Assembly: GCA_964370675.1 (NCBI GenBank)
Contig: CAYJKC010000008.1
Location: forward strand, 1-64,000
Direction of reading: 5' to 3'
DNA length: 64,000 nucleotides
Source: CAYJAD01 sp964370675
GTDB taxonomy: Bacteria > Desulfobacterota > Desulfovibrionia > Desulfovibrionales > Desulfovibrionaceae
Below the pieces are notes generated by a model that had not been told where the DNA came from, did no database searches, and was given only the letters and a program-made list of their open reading frames with translations. Of this stretch, positions 25,980 to 35,870 are shown one piece after another (the stretch's first letter is position 1; each line of letters begins with the position of its first letter). The position numbers were made by a program, and so were the translations under genes.

Positions 25980-26951
25980 ATGCTAGAGCAAAACAATAAT
26001 GATGATTGCGTTAAGCTAACGATTATCATTGTTACGTACAATCATGCAGATAGCATTTCTAACACTATTGAGAGTGTATTGTCACAAAAGACTGACTTTA
26101 GGTTTACTATTCATCTTTGTGATGACTGTTCAACAGATGGTACAAAGGAGCTTTGTCAAAATTATGCCAATAAATACCCTGAACTTATAAAGTTTTTCCC
26201 ACAAGAACAAAATACCTTTCTTAAATCTCCAGAAAATAATCATGTAGTTCAAGCTTATAAACGTCTAAACACAAAGTTTTTTTGTTTTATTGAGGGTGAT
26301 GATAACTATTGTGATGATGAATTTTTTCAAACAGGTGTATCAACTCTTGAAGAAAACACTAAGTATTCAATGTTTGGCGCCAATACGCTAATTAGAGACC
26401 ATGCCAATAACCTTACTTATGAGAGCATATCAAACGGTGATATAAAGGAATATCATTTAGACGAAGTAAATGGTAATACGTTCAAATTTATTCATTCCCA
26501 AGCACGAATTTATAGGAACACTTTTACCTCTTTTCCTCAAGGTGATACATATATGTATTTGTATCATTTAGCTTTTGGTCCTCTCTATTATCACCATAAA
26601 GTGGTTGCTGTATATAATATGACAGGTACTGGTGTTTGGACAAGTTTAACAGATTTAATTATTAATAATACTAAAGAAATGATTGCATATAGAATGTGTC
26701 AGGCTTTTAATTTTAAACTCGAAAGCATTTGGATGACATACTTAAGTAGAAAAAATCGTCTTATAGTGCGGTTTTTAAAAATTTTCTTAGGCACAAAAAG
26801 AGCTTGGCATTTGTGGTTTTACTTAACATTTGTACCCACATGGGGAATTGAATTCTTAGATGTGAATTATGGTGTTATTAAACCCAAATTAAAACAAAAT
26901 TATATAAGAAATGCTAAAAAATTTCTGCGATTAATGATTCACGGACATTAA
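25980..26951 (+). CDS. GT2 glycosyltransferase, tandem set A copy 1
   Basis: 323 residues: LTIIIVTYNHADSISNTIES, CDDCSTDGT, FIEGDDNYCDDEF (DxD), YLYHLAFGPLYYHHKVVAVY and a C-terminal GIEFLDVNYG block. The two following genes encode proteins of the same length and layout, so three copies arose by tandem duplication. The changes cluster around residues 130-170, the acceptor side in GT2 enzymes, which suggests different acceptors. Probably part of stepwise glycan assembly. Confidence 0.87.
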   Translation: MLEQNNNDDCVKLTIIIVTYNHADSISNTIESVLSQKTDFRFTIHLCDDCSTDGTKELCQNYANKYPELIKFFPQEQNTFLKSPENNHVVQAYKRLNTKFFCFIEGDDNYCDDEFFQTGVSTLEENTKYSMFGANTLIRDHANNLTYESISNGDIKEYHLDEVNGNTFKFIHSQARIYRNTFTSFPQGDTYMYLYHLAFGPLYYHHKVVAVYNMTGTGVWTSLTDLIINNTKEMIAYRMCQAFNFKLESIWMTYLSRKNRLIVRFLKIFLGTKRAWHLWFYLTFVPTWGIEFLDVNYGVIKPKLKQNYIRNAKKFLRLMIHGH

Positions 26952-27014
26952 ATTCTTCTATTTTTTTGACACTATAGTTATAACTCAAGGTATATAACAT
27001 ATTGAGGCTAAGAC

Positions 27015-27983
27015 ATGACTAATAAACAAAATGACAGTGATATGAAATTAACTGTCATAATTGTAACATATAATCAAGTTGATTCTATAGCAGATACTAT
27101 AGAAAGCGTTGTTTCACAAAAAATTAACTTTAAATATACCATTTTTCTTTGTGATGATTGCTCAACAGATGGAACTACTGAAATTTGCCAAAGCTATGCT
27201 GATAAATTCCCTGAATTAATTCAATTTTTCCCTCAAGAAAATAATACATTTTATGATAAACCAGAAAATAATCACGTGGTTAAAGCATATAGGCGGATTA
27301 AAACGCCATATTTTTGCCTAATTGAAGGTGATGATAGTTATTGTGATATTGATTTTTTGCAAATAGCTGTAACAACTTTAGATGAAAATAATAAATATTA
27401 TATATTTGGTGCCAATACTTTAGTTAAAAATCATATAAAAAATACGGAATATACAAGCATTAATGATGATACATTAAAAGAATACTATTTAGATCAAGTA
27501 AGCCTTGGACCTCTCACTTTTATTTATTCACAATCAAGGGTGTATAGAAATACTTTTACTTCATTTCCTCAAGGTGATATGCTTATGTACTTATATCACT
27601 TAGCTTTTGGACCGCTATATTATTATAATAAGGTTGTAGCAATTTATAATATAACTGGCAAAGGTGTTTGGACAAGCTTACCGCCTTTAGTTCCTGAAAA
27701 GACACAAGATATTATTCCTTATAGAATGTGCCAAGCTTTAAATTATGATTATGAAGATAGATGGCTTGCTTTTTTGAGCCATAAAAGTTTGCGCCGTATT
27801 GGATTTTTGAAAAGATTTTTACGCACCAGAAGAACTTGGCATTTATGGTTTTATTTTTCATATGTGCCTACATTTGGTATTGAAATTTTAGATGTAAATT
27901 ATGGTAACTTAAAAAGAAAGCCCAAGCAAAATTATTTTAATAATTTTCGCATCTTATTAAGATTATTTTTTAAAGGTGAGTAA
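27015..27983 (+). CDS. GT2 glycosyltransferase, tandem set A copy 2
   Basis: 322 residues, paralogue of the genes on both sides. Motifs: LTVIIVTYNQVDSIADTIES, CDDCSTDGTTEIC, LIEGDDSYCDIDF, NTFTSFPQGDMLMYLYHLAF and FGIEILDVNYGNLK. Start codon and spacing (63 bp from the previous gene) are as in its neighbours. Presumed sugar transferase in the same glycan pathway; specificity unknown. Confidence 0.87.
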   Translation: MTNKQNDSDMKLTVIIVTYNQVDSIADTIESVVSQKINFKYTIFLCDDCSTDGTTEICQSYADKFPELIQFFPQENNTFYDKPENNHVVKAYRRIKTPYFCLIEGDDSYCDIDFLQIAVTTLDENNKYYIFGANTLVKNHIKNTEYTSINDDTLKEYYLDQVSLGPLTFIYSQSRVYRNTFTSFPQGDMLMYLYHLAFGPLYYYNKVVAIYNITGKGVWTSLPPLVPEKTQDIIPYRMCQALNYDYEDRWLAFLSHKSLRRIGFLKRFLRTRRTWHLWFYFSYVPTFGIEILDVNYGNLKRKPKQNYFNNFRILLRLFFKGE

Positions 27984-28032
27984 ATTAAAAATTTTGCTAT
28001 TTTGATTTATATAATGTTTGGGGAGAGGGTTT

Positions 28033-29010
28033 ATGCACAAACAAGATAATAATACAAACGAAATTATATTAACTATTATTTTGGTGACATATAATCATGT
28101 TAAAACCATCTCCCAAACTATCGAAAGTATTTTATCTCAAAATGTAAATTTTAAATATGTGATTTATCTTTGTGATGATTGTTCCACAGATGGGACAACA
28201 GAAATTTGTCAACGTTATGCTGATAAATACCCTGCATTGATAGAATTTTTCCCCCAAACACAAAATACATTTAATGCAAAGTCAGAAAACAATCATGTAG
28301 TCAGAGCCTATAAGCGCATAAAAACAAAGTATTTTTGCTTAATGGAAGGTGATGATAGATATTGCGATGATGACTTTTTTCAAGTAGCTATTGATACTTT
28401 AGATGAAAAACCTGAATATTATATATTTGGAGCTAATACAAATATAAGGGATTTTATTAGCAATTCAGAACATAACTTAATTAATAATGATAAATTAAGT
28501 GAATTTTCTTTAAATCAATTGAATAAAGATGAGTTTGTATTTATTTTTTCACAATCAAGGGTGTATCGCAATACATTTACAGATTTTCCTCAAGGTGATA
28601 TTTTAATGTATTTATATCACTTAGCTTTTGGTCCTGTATATTATTATAATAAGGTTGTTGCCATATATAATAGAACGGGGAGTGGTGTTTGGACAAGCTT
28701 ACCAGATTCAATTATGCAAAAAACTGGGGATATGGTTCCATACAGGATGTTGCAAGTTTTTGATTTTGAACATATGGATAATTGGGTTGGACTACACAAA
28801 GAAGAAACGTTTGAGCGTTTACTTTTTTGGAGTAAATTTTTAGGAATAAGAAGAGCTTGGCATCTATGGTTTTACATTACATTCATACCCACATTTGGCA
28901 TTGAATTTTTTGATATTAACTATGGAAATCTAAAAAATAAATCAAAACAAAATTACTTTGAACATTTGAAAATATTAATTAAAATTCTTCTGAATAAAAA
29001 ATTTTATTAA
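28033..29010 (+). CDS. GT2 glycosyltransferase, tandem set A copy 3
   Basis: About 325 residues from the ATG at 28033, which follows GGGGAGAGGG; a TTG at 28018 would put that purine run inside the gene. Motifs: LTIILVTYNHVKTISQTIES, CDDCSTDGTTEIC, LMEGDDRYCDDDF, YLYHLAFGPVYYYNKVVAIY, FGIEFFDINYG. Third member of the tandem set and closest to copy 2. Confidence 0.87.
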   Translation: MHKQDNNTNEIILTIILVTYNHVKTISQTIESILSQNVNFKYVIYLCDDCSTDGTTEICQRYADKYPALIEFFPQTQNTFNAKSENNHVVRAYKRIKTKYFCLMEGDDRYCDDDFFQVAIDTLDEKPEYYIFGANTNIRDFISNSEHNLINNDKLSEFSLNQLNKDEFVFIFSQSRVYRNTFTDFPQGDILMYLYHLAFGPVYYYNKVVAIYNRTGSGVWTSLPDSIMQKTGDMVPYRMLQVFDFEHMDNWVGLHKEETFERLLFWSKFLGIRRAWHLWFYITFIPTFGIEFFDINYGNLKNKSKQNYFEHLKILIKILLNKKFY

Positions 29011-29041
29011 TTAATTCTTTTGATGAATCAGGGGGAAATAT

Positions 29042-30040
29042 ATGAGTAGCCCATTACTTACTGCAATCATATTTGCCTTTCACCATGAAGCGCGTATAGC
29101 AAGATGTATTGAAAGTATTTTATTTCAAAAGACAGATTATCCATTTATACTTCATATTTATGATGACTGTTCTCAAGATGATACGGGTAAAGTTTGTGCT
29201 GAGTATGCTGAAAAATATCCTGAAAAAATAAAATTTTTTCCGCAAAAAGAAAACACATTTTTAAAGCCATATCCAGAAACTCAAGGCTATAAAGCCATGC
29301 AGGACTTTGATACAAAATACTTTTGCATCATTGAAGGTGATGATCATTGGTGTAATGAAAATAAAATTCAAATGGCTCTAGATTTTTTAGAAAATAATCC
29401 TGATTATTCTGGTTTTGCTCATGATACCATGCAAGTTAATGAAAAAACAGGTACTTCTGAATCTTGGGTGCATGATATTGCTAAATATGGGCAAATTGAA
29501 AATCCAGTTTGCTTTGATGAGCGTTTTCTTTTTTTCATGACTTCCTCAAGAATTTTTAGAAATTATGGTTTTAAAGATTTAAAAGTATGGGCGGTAGATT
29601 ATATTGTATATAGCTATCACATAGAAAAAGGACCTATTTATTACCATGATGAAGTGATGGCAGTATATTATATGGGTAATAAAGGTGTTGTAGCTCCATA
29701 TAATGAAAAAATGAATAATATAACGAGCATGTATGCATATAGAATTAATAAAATGTTTGACTTTAAGCATGATGAACTATGCACAAAGTCACAACGTGAA
29801 AATGCATACGAGCAGCCACCTAATCCAAAAAAAATTAGAGCATATAAAAGATTGTTATGGTTTAAGAAGTTATTGGGTGTGAAGCTTGGGTGGCATGTAT
29901 GGTTCTTTGTTCATTTTGTGCCTACATATGGTCTTGAATGCATGGATTTGAATTACATATTTTCAAGAAAATTTATTAAGGATAATTCAAATAAAGTGAT
30001 TGCAGCAGAGCAAAAAAATAAGGCTCAGTCTAAAAGTTAG
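29042..30040 (+). CDS. GT2 glycosyltransferase, set B copy 1
   Basis: 332 residues: LTAIIFAFHHEARIARCIES, YDDCSQDDT, IIEGDDHWCNENK, ALDFLENNPDYSGFAHDT and LGVKLGWHVWFFVHFVPTYG. Nearly collinear with the product at 31450 and related to the longer enzyme at 20392. The YN of set A is replaced by FHH in the first motif. It has GGGGGAAAT-like purines before the ATG. Probable sugar transferase of the same surface glycan. Confidence 0.87.
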   Translation: MSSPLLTAIIFAFHHEARIARCIESILFQKTDYPFILHIYDDCSQDDTGKVCAEYAEKYPEKIKFFPQKENTFLKPYPETQGYKAMQDFDTKYFCIIEGDDHWCNENKIQMALDFLENNPDYSGFAHDTMQVNEKTGTSESWVHDIAKYGQIENPVCFDERFLFFMTSSRIFRNYGFKDLKVWAVDYIVYSYHIEKGPIYYHDEVMAVYYMGNKGVVAPYNEKMNNITSMYAYRINKMFDFKHDELCTKSQRENAYEQPPNPKKIRAYKRLLWFKKLLGVKLGWHVWFFVHFVPTYGLECMDLNYIFSRKFIKDNSNKVIAAEQKNKAQSKS

Positions 30041-30229
30041 CTTTGTATTTTTAATTTTTACAATGCATTAATTTGATGTTTAAAATAGTCTACTAAAACT
30101 ATCTTTATAGTATAACATCATATTATAATTGTTAAACCATTGTGCACTGTAAACGAGATACATTGACTATATATTTGAAAAATATTACTATTAACTAATA
30201 ATGTGAAAGTTGCATGTAAAGGAAATAAT

Positions 30230-31186
30230 ATGAAATTTAAATGGCATAAAAAAGGGATAATATTTAAACCCGATGGTAAGCAAGATTGGATGTATAATTA
30301 TGCACAATGTCCTTGCCCGCTAGATTTTGGTGATTTTTTAAGAGTATATATTTCAACAAGAGAAAAGTATACTAATGAAATGGTTAGATCATTTGGTGGA
30401 TTTGTTGATTTAGATAAAAATGATTTAACTAAGGTTTTGAGAGTGTCTGAAAGACCTGTGATGGATCTTGGTGGCATTGGCGAGTTTGATGAATTTGGTA
30501 TCATGCCTAATGGTGCAGTAAAACATGGTAATGATTATTACTTATACTATAGTGGGTGGACAAGAGGTGTGTCAGTGCCATATCAGTGGGCTGTTGGACT
30601 TGGTGTTAGTCAAGATGGTGAGAGGTTTAAGAAAATTGATAAAGGACCTGTGCTTGGACCTACTTATAATGAACCATACCTTCAAGCTTGCCCCATTGTG
30701 TATAAATTTGGCGAAAATGATTGGCATATGTATTATTTATCTGGGGTGCAGTGGATAGAATCACCTGAAAAATTAGAATCTCAATACTTATTAATGCATG
30801 CCACCTCAACAGATGGCATAAATTGGGTCAGAAATGGTATACCTATTGTGGAGACTAAAGTTGAATATGAGAGTCAAACTAGTGCATCTATAGTAAAGTT
30901 AGATGATAAATATCACATGTTTTTTTGCTACAGGCATGGACTTGGCTTTAGAACAGAGCCTGGTAAAGGCTACAGAGTGGGTTACGCTGTTTCTGATGAT
31001 TTATGCACTTGGCATAGAGATGATAGTGTAGCCGGTATTGATGTTTCAGAAAGTGGTTGGGATAGCGAAGCTATTGCATATCCACGTATTGTACAAATTA
31101 ATGATAAATATTTTATGTTCTATTGTGGTAATCACTTTGGTGAAGATGGTTTTGGCTATGCTGAACTAGAAATCGTAAGTGACTAA
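30230..31186 (+). CDS. beta-propeller glycosidase-like protein (GH43/32-like), copy 2
   Basis: About 318 residues from ATG 30230, chosen because AAAGGAAATAAT precedes it and because the product then aligns from residue 1 with the copy at 23534 (MKFKWHKKGIIFKP against MFKWNKKGLIFKP). A GTG at 30203 would add nine unmatched codons. It shares GGIGEFDEFG, YYLYYSGWTRG, NDWHMYYLSG, ATSTDGINW and ESGWDSEAIAYPR. Differences between copies are spread along the protein. It sits between the two set B glycosyltransferases with about 190 and 260 bp gaps, so it may have its own promoter. Confidence 0.7.
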   Translation: MKFKWHKKGIIFKPDGKQDWMYNYAQCPCPLDFGDFLRVYISTREKYTNEMVRSFGGFVDLDKNDLTKVLRVSERPVMDLGGIGEFDEFGIMPNGAVKHGNDYYLYYSGWTRGVSVPYQWAVGLGVSQDGERFKKIDKGPVLGPTYNEPYLQACPIVYKFGENDWHMYYLSGVQWIESPEKLESQYLLMHATSTDGINWVRNGIPIVETKVEYESQTSASIVKLDDKYHMFFCYRHGLGFRTEPGKGYRVGYAVSDDLCTWHRDDSVAGIDVSESGWDSEAIAYPRIVQINDKYFMFYCGNHFGEDGFGYAELEIVSD

Positions 31187-31449
31187 CATTAACATGAAAA
31201 TTTGAAAGACTAGCATTAATTTTTAGTATGTTCTTTTAGTATATCTATTTAAAGTTGATAAATATTCATATAATAAAGTGTATATGAGTGAAGCGTAATA
31301 AATAATTTATTATCATTGTATATAGATAATGGCACGGAATTGATGACATCATTAGGATAGTAAATTCTCATACCACTCTGATATAGTTATGCATTGAATT
31401 TTTTTTAGCATAGTTACATGAACCTATTTAAACGATATATGGAACAGTT

Positions 31450-32433
31450 ATGGATAAACCCCTTCTTACCGCTTTGATATTTGCTTTTCACCATGAGGAA
31501 CGTATTGCAAGATGCATTGATAGTATTTTATTTCAAAAAACAGATTATTCCTATGTGATACATCTTCATGATGATTGCTCTCAAGACAATACGCCAAAAA
31601 TTTGTGCTGAATATGCACAAAAATATCCTGATAAAATTAAATTTTTTCCTCAAAAAGAAAATACTTTTTTAGGGCCGTATGAGAAAACGCAAACATGCCA
31701 AGGCATGCAAAATGTTGATACAAAATATTTTTGCATCATAGAAGCTGATGACTATTGGTGTAATGAAAATAAAATTCAAATGGCTTTAGACTTTTTAGAA
31801 AGTCACCCAGATTACTCCGGATTTGCTCATGATACCTTAGAAGTTGTTGAAAAAACTGGCACTTCGAGCTCCTTTGTTCACGATGTTGTAAATTATGGAA
31901 AAATAGAAAATCCAGTTTGTTTAGATGATAGATTTATTTTCTTACTACCTTCATCAAGAATATTTAGGAATTATGGTTTTAAAAGCTTAAATATTTGTCC
32001 TGTGGACTATTTAGTATATTATTTTCATTTAGAAAAAGGTCCTATACACTACCATGATGAAATTATGTCTGTATATACTGTTGGTAAATCGGGTGTAGTA
32101 TCTGCATATGGTATGAAAATGGTTGATATTAGTAGAATGTTTCCTTACAGAATAAATAAAATGCTAAACTTTAAGCAAGATGAATTTTGCACCTCACTGC
32201 TACGTAAGAATTTTTTTGACTTTGGTATTATAGAACCAATTGAAAGATTGCTAAAGCTTAAGAAAATTTTTGGAGTAAAACTTGGATGGCATATATGGTT
32301 TTTCTTACAATTTGTACCAGAATTTGGGCTTGAAGCCATGAATATTAATTATGTATTTTCTAGAAAATTTATTAAAGACATTTCTAACAAGAACATTGCT
32401 GAAAATCAAAAAAAGAAAAATTTAGAAGCATAA
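31450..32433 (+). CDS. GT2 glycosyltransferase, set B copy 2
   Basis: 327 residues: LTALIFAFHHEERIARCIDS, HDDCSQDNT, IIEADDYWCNENK (Gly of EGDD replaced by Ala), ALDFLESHPDYSGFAHDT and FGVKLGWHIWFFLQF. It is the duplicate of 29042, with one beta-propeller copy between them, so the propeller plus GT2 unit may have been duplicated together. Presumed sugar transferase; specificity unknown. Confidence 0.87.
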   Translation: MDKPLLTALIFAFHHEERIARCIDSILFQKTDYSYVIHLHDDCSQDNTPKICAEYAQKYPDKIKFFPQKENTFLGPYEKTQTCQGMQNVDTKYFCIIEADDYWCNENKIQMALDFLESHPDYSGFAHDTLEVVEKTGTSSSFVHDVVNYGKIENPVCLDDRFIFLLPSSRIFRNYGFKSLNICPVDYLVYYFHLEKGPIHYHDEIMSVYTVGKSGVVSAYGMKMVDISRMFPYRINKMLNFKQDEFCTSLLRKNFFDFGIIEPIERLLKLKKIFGVKLGWHIWFFLQFVPEFGLEAMNINYVFSRKFIKDISNKNIAENQKKKNLEA

Positions 32434-32532
32434 GTCATGAATTATTATATAAAGTTCATTTATTAGCATATCTGCATACGTTTTTTTGTGGGTGTTTTTA
32501 GGTGTCTATCTAGTGTTGTAAAAGGAAAGTTT

Positions 32533-34248
32533 ATGAAAGTAGCAGAGTATGTAGCAAATTTTTTAGCAGATCATAACATTCGTAAAATCTTTGGGTATGT
32601 TGGTGGTTTTAATGCCGATATTGTTGATGCCATAGGTAAAAATGGAAAAACAAGTTTTTTTCTTAACTACCATGAGCAAGCTGCTGCCTTTGGTATAAAT
32701 GCCTATGCCATGGTGAGTGATTCTATTGCCGTTGCTACTGCTTCCGGTGCACCAAGTATTTGTAATCTTATGGGTGGTATAGTTAATGGCTATTATGACT
32801 CATTGCCGTGTGTGTTTATTGTGGGAACATCTCACTCCATGGGCGAAAAAGAGCATGAGCATATTAGGCAAAATGCTTTTGAAGAAATTGACATTGTGTC
32901 GATGGTTAAGCATGTTACTAAATATGCAGTGAAAATAACTGACCCCAATGCAGTACAGTATGAGCTTGAAAAAGCTTTTTATTTAGCTCAAGAAGGGCGC
33001 AAAGGTTCAGTATTAGTTGATATTCCTTATGACATTGCTAGACAAGACATTGATATTTCAAAGCTTACTAAATTCATACCTGAAGAAACCATATATAATG
33101 ATTTTGATTTAGATGCCATTCAAGCGATACTTACTAGTGCTAAAAAGCCTATAATCTTACTTGGCGGTGGTGCGCGCAGTGCGCACAGTCGTGCAAAAAT
33201 AAAACAATTTCTACAAAAAATGCCTATTCCCGTGGTGACATCATTGTTAGGTTTAGATGTTTTACCTCATGATCACCCTTGCTTTTGTGGCTTTATTGGT
33301 CACTATGGTCATAGATATGCAAATTTAGCCTTGGCTTATTGTGATGCGGTAATTATATTGGGTTCAAGGCTTGATGAACGTCAATTAGGGGGATATTTAA
33401 GTAAGTTACAAGATAATGCCAAGGTAATTCGTGTTGATATTGATAAATACGAATTGGGGCGTAAGCTGCCTGAAACTTTAAGTTATAATAACAGTGTTGA
33501 AAACTTTTTGGAGGCTTGTCTTGATTATGATTGGAAGCCTTGTTCTTACTCTAAGTGGCATGAAGTATTGCAAAAATGGAAAGATCGTTTTCCAACATTT
33601 AATATTTCAACCCAAAAAGTTGAAACAGGTGATTTTTTATATAGGCTTTCAACCATGCTAGCTCATGATGCAGTTATTACTGCTGATGTAGGACAAAATC
33701 AAATGAGTGTGGCACAATGTCTTGAGCTAAGAGGTAATAAAAAGCTTCTTAACTGTGGTGGTTATGGGTCTATGGGATTTTCCTTGCCTGCAGCAGTAGG
33801 GGCTGCATGTGTTGCCAAGGACATGCCCATAATATCTGTTAGTGGTGATGGTGGAATTCAAATGAACATCCAAGAATTACACACTATTATACGTGAAAAC
33901 TTGCCCGTTAAAGTTGTTGTTATAAATAATAATTGTTTGGGTATGATTCGTCGCCTGCATGAAATCATGTATGGTAATAGAACGTATGTATCAGTTGAAG
34001 GCTATAGTGCTCCCCATTTTGAAGGTGTTGCCAAGGGGTATGGTTTAACATATGTGCGCATTGATGCCATTGACCAATATGCTAGTTTAAAAGAATTACT
34101 TAATAATGATAAGCCTTGCTTTATTGAAGTTCTGGTTGATCAAGAAGAACATCATAGCGTAGAGCCTGGTGCAACGCTTGATAAGCAAACTCCTTTACTT
34201 TCTAAGGAAGAAATAGAGCAAGTTATAAAGGATTGCTTCTTTGAATAA
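32533..34248 (+). CDS. thiamine pyrophosphate enzyme, acetolactate synthase-like
   Basis: 571 residues from ATG 32533 with AAAGGAAAG twelve bases upstream; an in-frame ATG at 32488 has no such signal. Three-domain TPP enzyme: Pyr domain with catalytic Glu in FFLNYHEQAAAF, middle domain (PIILLGGGARS), and PP domain with GDGGIQMNIQELHT followed by NN, the diphosphate/Mg site. The closest well-known family is the acetolactate synthase large subunit, but no regulatory subunit gene follows. In glycan clusters such enzymes can add a two-carbon branch to a keto sugar (YerE in yersiniose A synthesis). Either role is possible; genomic context favours sugar chemistry. Confidence 0.8.
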   Translation: MKVAEYVANFLADHNIRKIFGYVGGFNADIVDAIGKNGKTSFFLNYHEQAAAFGINAYAMVSDSIAVATASGAPSICNLMGGIVNGYYDSLPCVFIVGTSHSMGEKEHEHIRQNAFEEIDIVSMVKHVTKYAVKITDPNAVQYELEKAFYLAQEGRKGSVLVDIPYDIARQDIDISKLTKFIPEETIYNDFDLDAIQAILTSAKKPIILLGGGARSAHSRAKIKQFLQKMPIPVVTSLLGLDVLPHDHPCFCGFIGHYGHRYANLALAYCDAVIILGSRLDERQLGGYLSKLQDNAKVIRVDIDKYELGRKLPETLSYNNSVENFLEACLDYDWKPCSYSKWHEVLQKWKDRFPTFNISTQKVETGDFLYRLSTMLAHDAVITADVGQNQMSVAQCLELRGNKKLLNCGGYGSMGFSLPAAVGAACVAKDMPIISVSGDGGIQMNIQELHTIIRENLPVKVVVINNNCLGMIRRLHEIMYGNRTYVSVEGYSAPHFEGVAKGYGLTYVRIDAIDQYASLKELLNNDKPCFIEVLVDQEEHHSVEPGATLDKQTPLLSKEEIEQVIKDCFFE

Positions 34249-35218
34249 TGCACCAAAACCATATACTATTTTTGTTTCTGGTGCTTCTGGCATAGTGGGT
34301 TATGGCATCTTAAAGTCTTTACGTGCATTTAACCCTAAAATAAAACTCATTGGTGCAACTATTTACGAAGACTCAGTGGCACCAGCCTTTTGTGATGTGT
34401 TTGAAAAAGCTCCATTTACCACCAGTAATGAATACTTTCCTTGGCTTTTGGGCATTATCAAAAAGCACTCTGTGGATATGATTATTCCCTCCATTGAAGC
34501 GGATATGATTGCTTGGAACGAGCATAGAGCAGAACTTGAAAATGCCTGCACAGTTTTGCTAAATAATGCTGAATTAATTAATTTTTGTACTGATAAATGG
34601 CTTTTTTATGAAAAATTATCTGTGCACAATCCTGCATATGCCATTCCCACCAGCCTTACATTGCAAGATGCACCAAAAACTTATCCATTTTTATTAAAAC
34701 CAAGGCGTGGTTTTGCATCTCAAGGTATTGTAAAAGTTGAAAATAAAAATATGCTTTTGCAATATAAAGATGAAATTGGGCAAAAGCTTATGCTACAGCC
34801 CATTATAGGCATGGAAAATGAAGAATATTCTGTGTCAGCTTTTTTTAATAAAAATAGTGAATTATGTGCTTATATGAGTATAAAGCGTACCCTTTCTAAA
34901 GAAGGCTTTACCGAAAAAGCACAAACCATTGAAGCAACAGGCACAAAACAATGCTTATTGGAGCTTGCCAGCACTTTTAAGCCCATTGGACCAACAAATT
35001 TTCAATTTAGAGTGAAGCAGGGGCAGTTAAAACTGTTAGAGATAAATCCGCGTATTTCTTCTGCAACTTCTTTGAGAACAGCTTTCAATTATAATGAAAG
35101 CGCCATGTGTGTGCATTACTTTTTAAATCAACAAGAAATTGCTCAACCTGTAATAAAGCATGGTCATGCCATCCGCTATACAGAAGATATGGTTTTTTAT
35201 GATAGCTCTGATATCTGA
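34241..35218 (+). CDS. ATP-grasp ligase-like protein
   Basis: 325 residues. An N-terminal Rossmann pre-ATP domain (IFVSGASGIVGYGILKSL), then ATP-grasp features: PFLLKPRRGFASQGIVKV (nucleotide loop), LMLQPIIGMENEEYSV and LLEINPRISSATSL, the Mg-ligand ExNxR. It starts with TTG overlapping the end of the TPP gene by eight bases, supported by AAAGGA eight bases before. It resembles carbamoyl-phosphate-synthase-like ATP-grasp proteins found in glycan clusters and probably ligates a carboxylate to an amine or hydroxyl, perhaps acylating an amino sugar. The substrate is unknown. Confidence 0.8.
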   Translation: MNNAPKPYTIFVSGASGIVGYGILKSLRAFNPKIKLIGATIYEDSVAPAFCDVFEKAPFTTSNEYFPWLLGIIKKHSVDMIIPSIEADMIAWNEHRAELENACTVLLNNAELINFCTDKWLFYEKLSVHNPAYAIPTSLTLQDAPKTYPFLLKPRRGFASQGIVKVENKNMLLQYKDEIGQKLMLQPIIGMENEEYSVSAFFNKNSELCAYMSIKRTLSKEGFTEKAQTIEATGTKQCLLELASTFKPIGPTNFQFRVKQGQLKLLEINPRISSATSLRTAFNYNESAMCVHYFLNQQEIAQPVIKHGHAIRYTEDMVFYDSSDI

Positions 35219-35870
35219 TATTCATGGCAATTATACTGCCCTTATGGAAGTGATCAAACGCATTGATGCTCTAGGTATTAAAGAAATTTATAGCCTTGGC
35301 GACACAGTGGGTTATTATACGCAAATAAATGAATGCTGCGAAGAACTGCAAACAAGAAATATCTTATCTATTATGGGTAATCATGACTGGTATTTGGCAG
35401 GCAAGAGTTTTTGCCCCCGTTCCAAAAGTGTTAATGATTGTTTAGTTTATCAGCGTAAAATTATTACAACAGAGAATCGTAACTGGCTTGAAAATTTGCC
35501 TTTATTTAGATATGTTGAAGCATATGATCTCTCTCTTGTGCATGGTGGCTGGGCAAACCCCATTGATGAATATCTCGAACCAAGTGCTGAATATTTTGCG
35601 CAGGTTGAAGGAAAATTTTTTGCATCCGGACATAGCCATATACAGCAACTGCATATTTTTAATGATAAAATTTATTGTAATCCAGGTTCAGTTGGGCAAC
35701 CTCGTGACGAAAACCCCATGGCAGCCTTTGCTACTTTTGATGGTGCAAAATTTGAGCTACATCGTGTAGAATATGACATTGAAAAAGTGGGTAAGCTAAT
35801 GGATGCAGCAGGCTATAGTGGTTATTATTATGGGTGCTTGCGTACAGGATCTAGGCGATTAACGTGGTAA
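35199..35870 (+). CDS. metallophosphoesterase (YfcE/calcineurin-like)
   Basis: About 223 residues from ATG 35199, inside the ATP-grasp gene's last codons (20-bp overlap). Metal-binding motifs in order: ALISDIHGNY (D-x-H), SLGDTVGYY (GD), IMGNHDWYL (GNH-D), LVHGGWANP, and SGHSHIQQL (G-H-x-H). This set defines the calcineurin-like phosphoesterase fold. It would hydrolyse a phosphomonoester or diester, perhaps a sugar phosphate made in this locus. It is transcriptionally tied to the TPP and ATP-grasp genes, so the three may act in one pathway. Its stop codon abuts the stop of the convergent FkbM gene. Confidence 0.85.
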   Translation: MIALISDIHGNYTALMEVIKRIDALGIKEIYSLGDTVGYYTQINECCEELQTRNILSIMGNHDWYLAGKSFCPRSKSVNDCLVYQRKIITTENRNWLENLPLFRYVEAYDLSLVHGGWANPIDEYLEPSAEYFAQVEGKFFASGHSHIQQLHIFNDKIYCNPGSVGQPRDENPMAAFATFDGAKFELHRVEYDIEKVGKLMDAAGYSGYYYGCLRTGSRRLTW

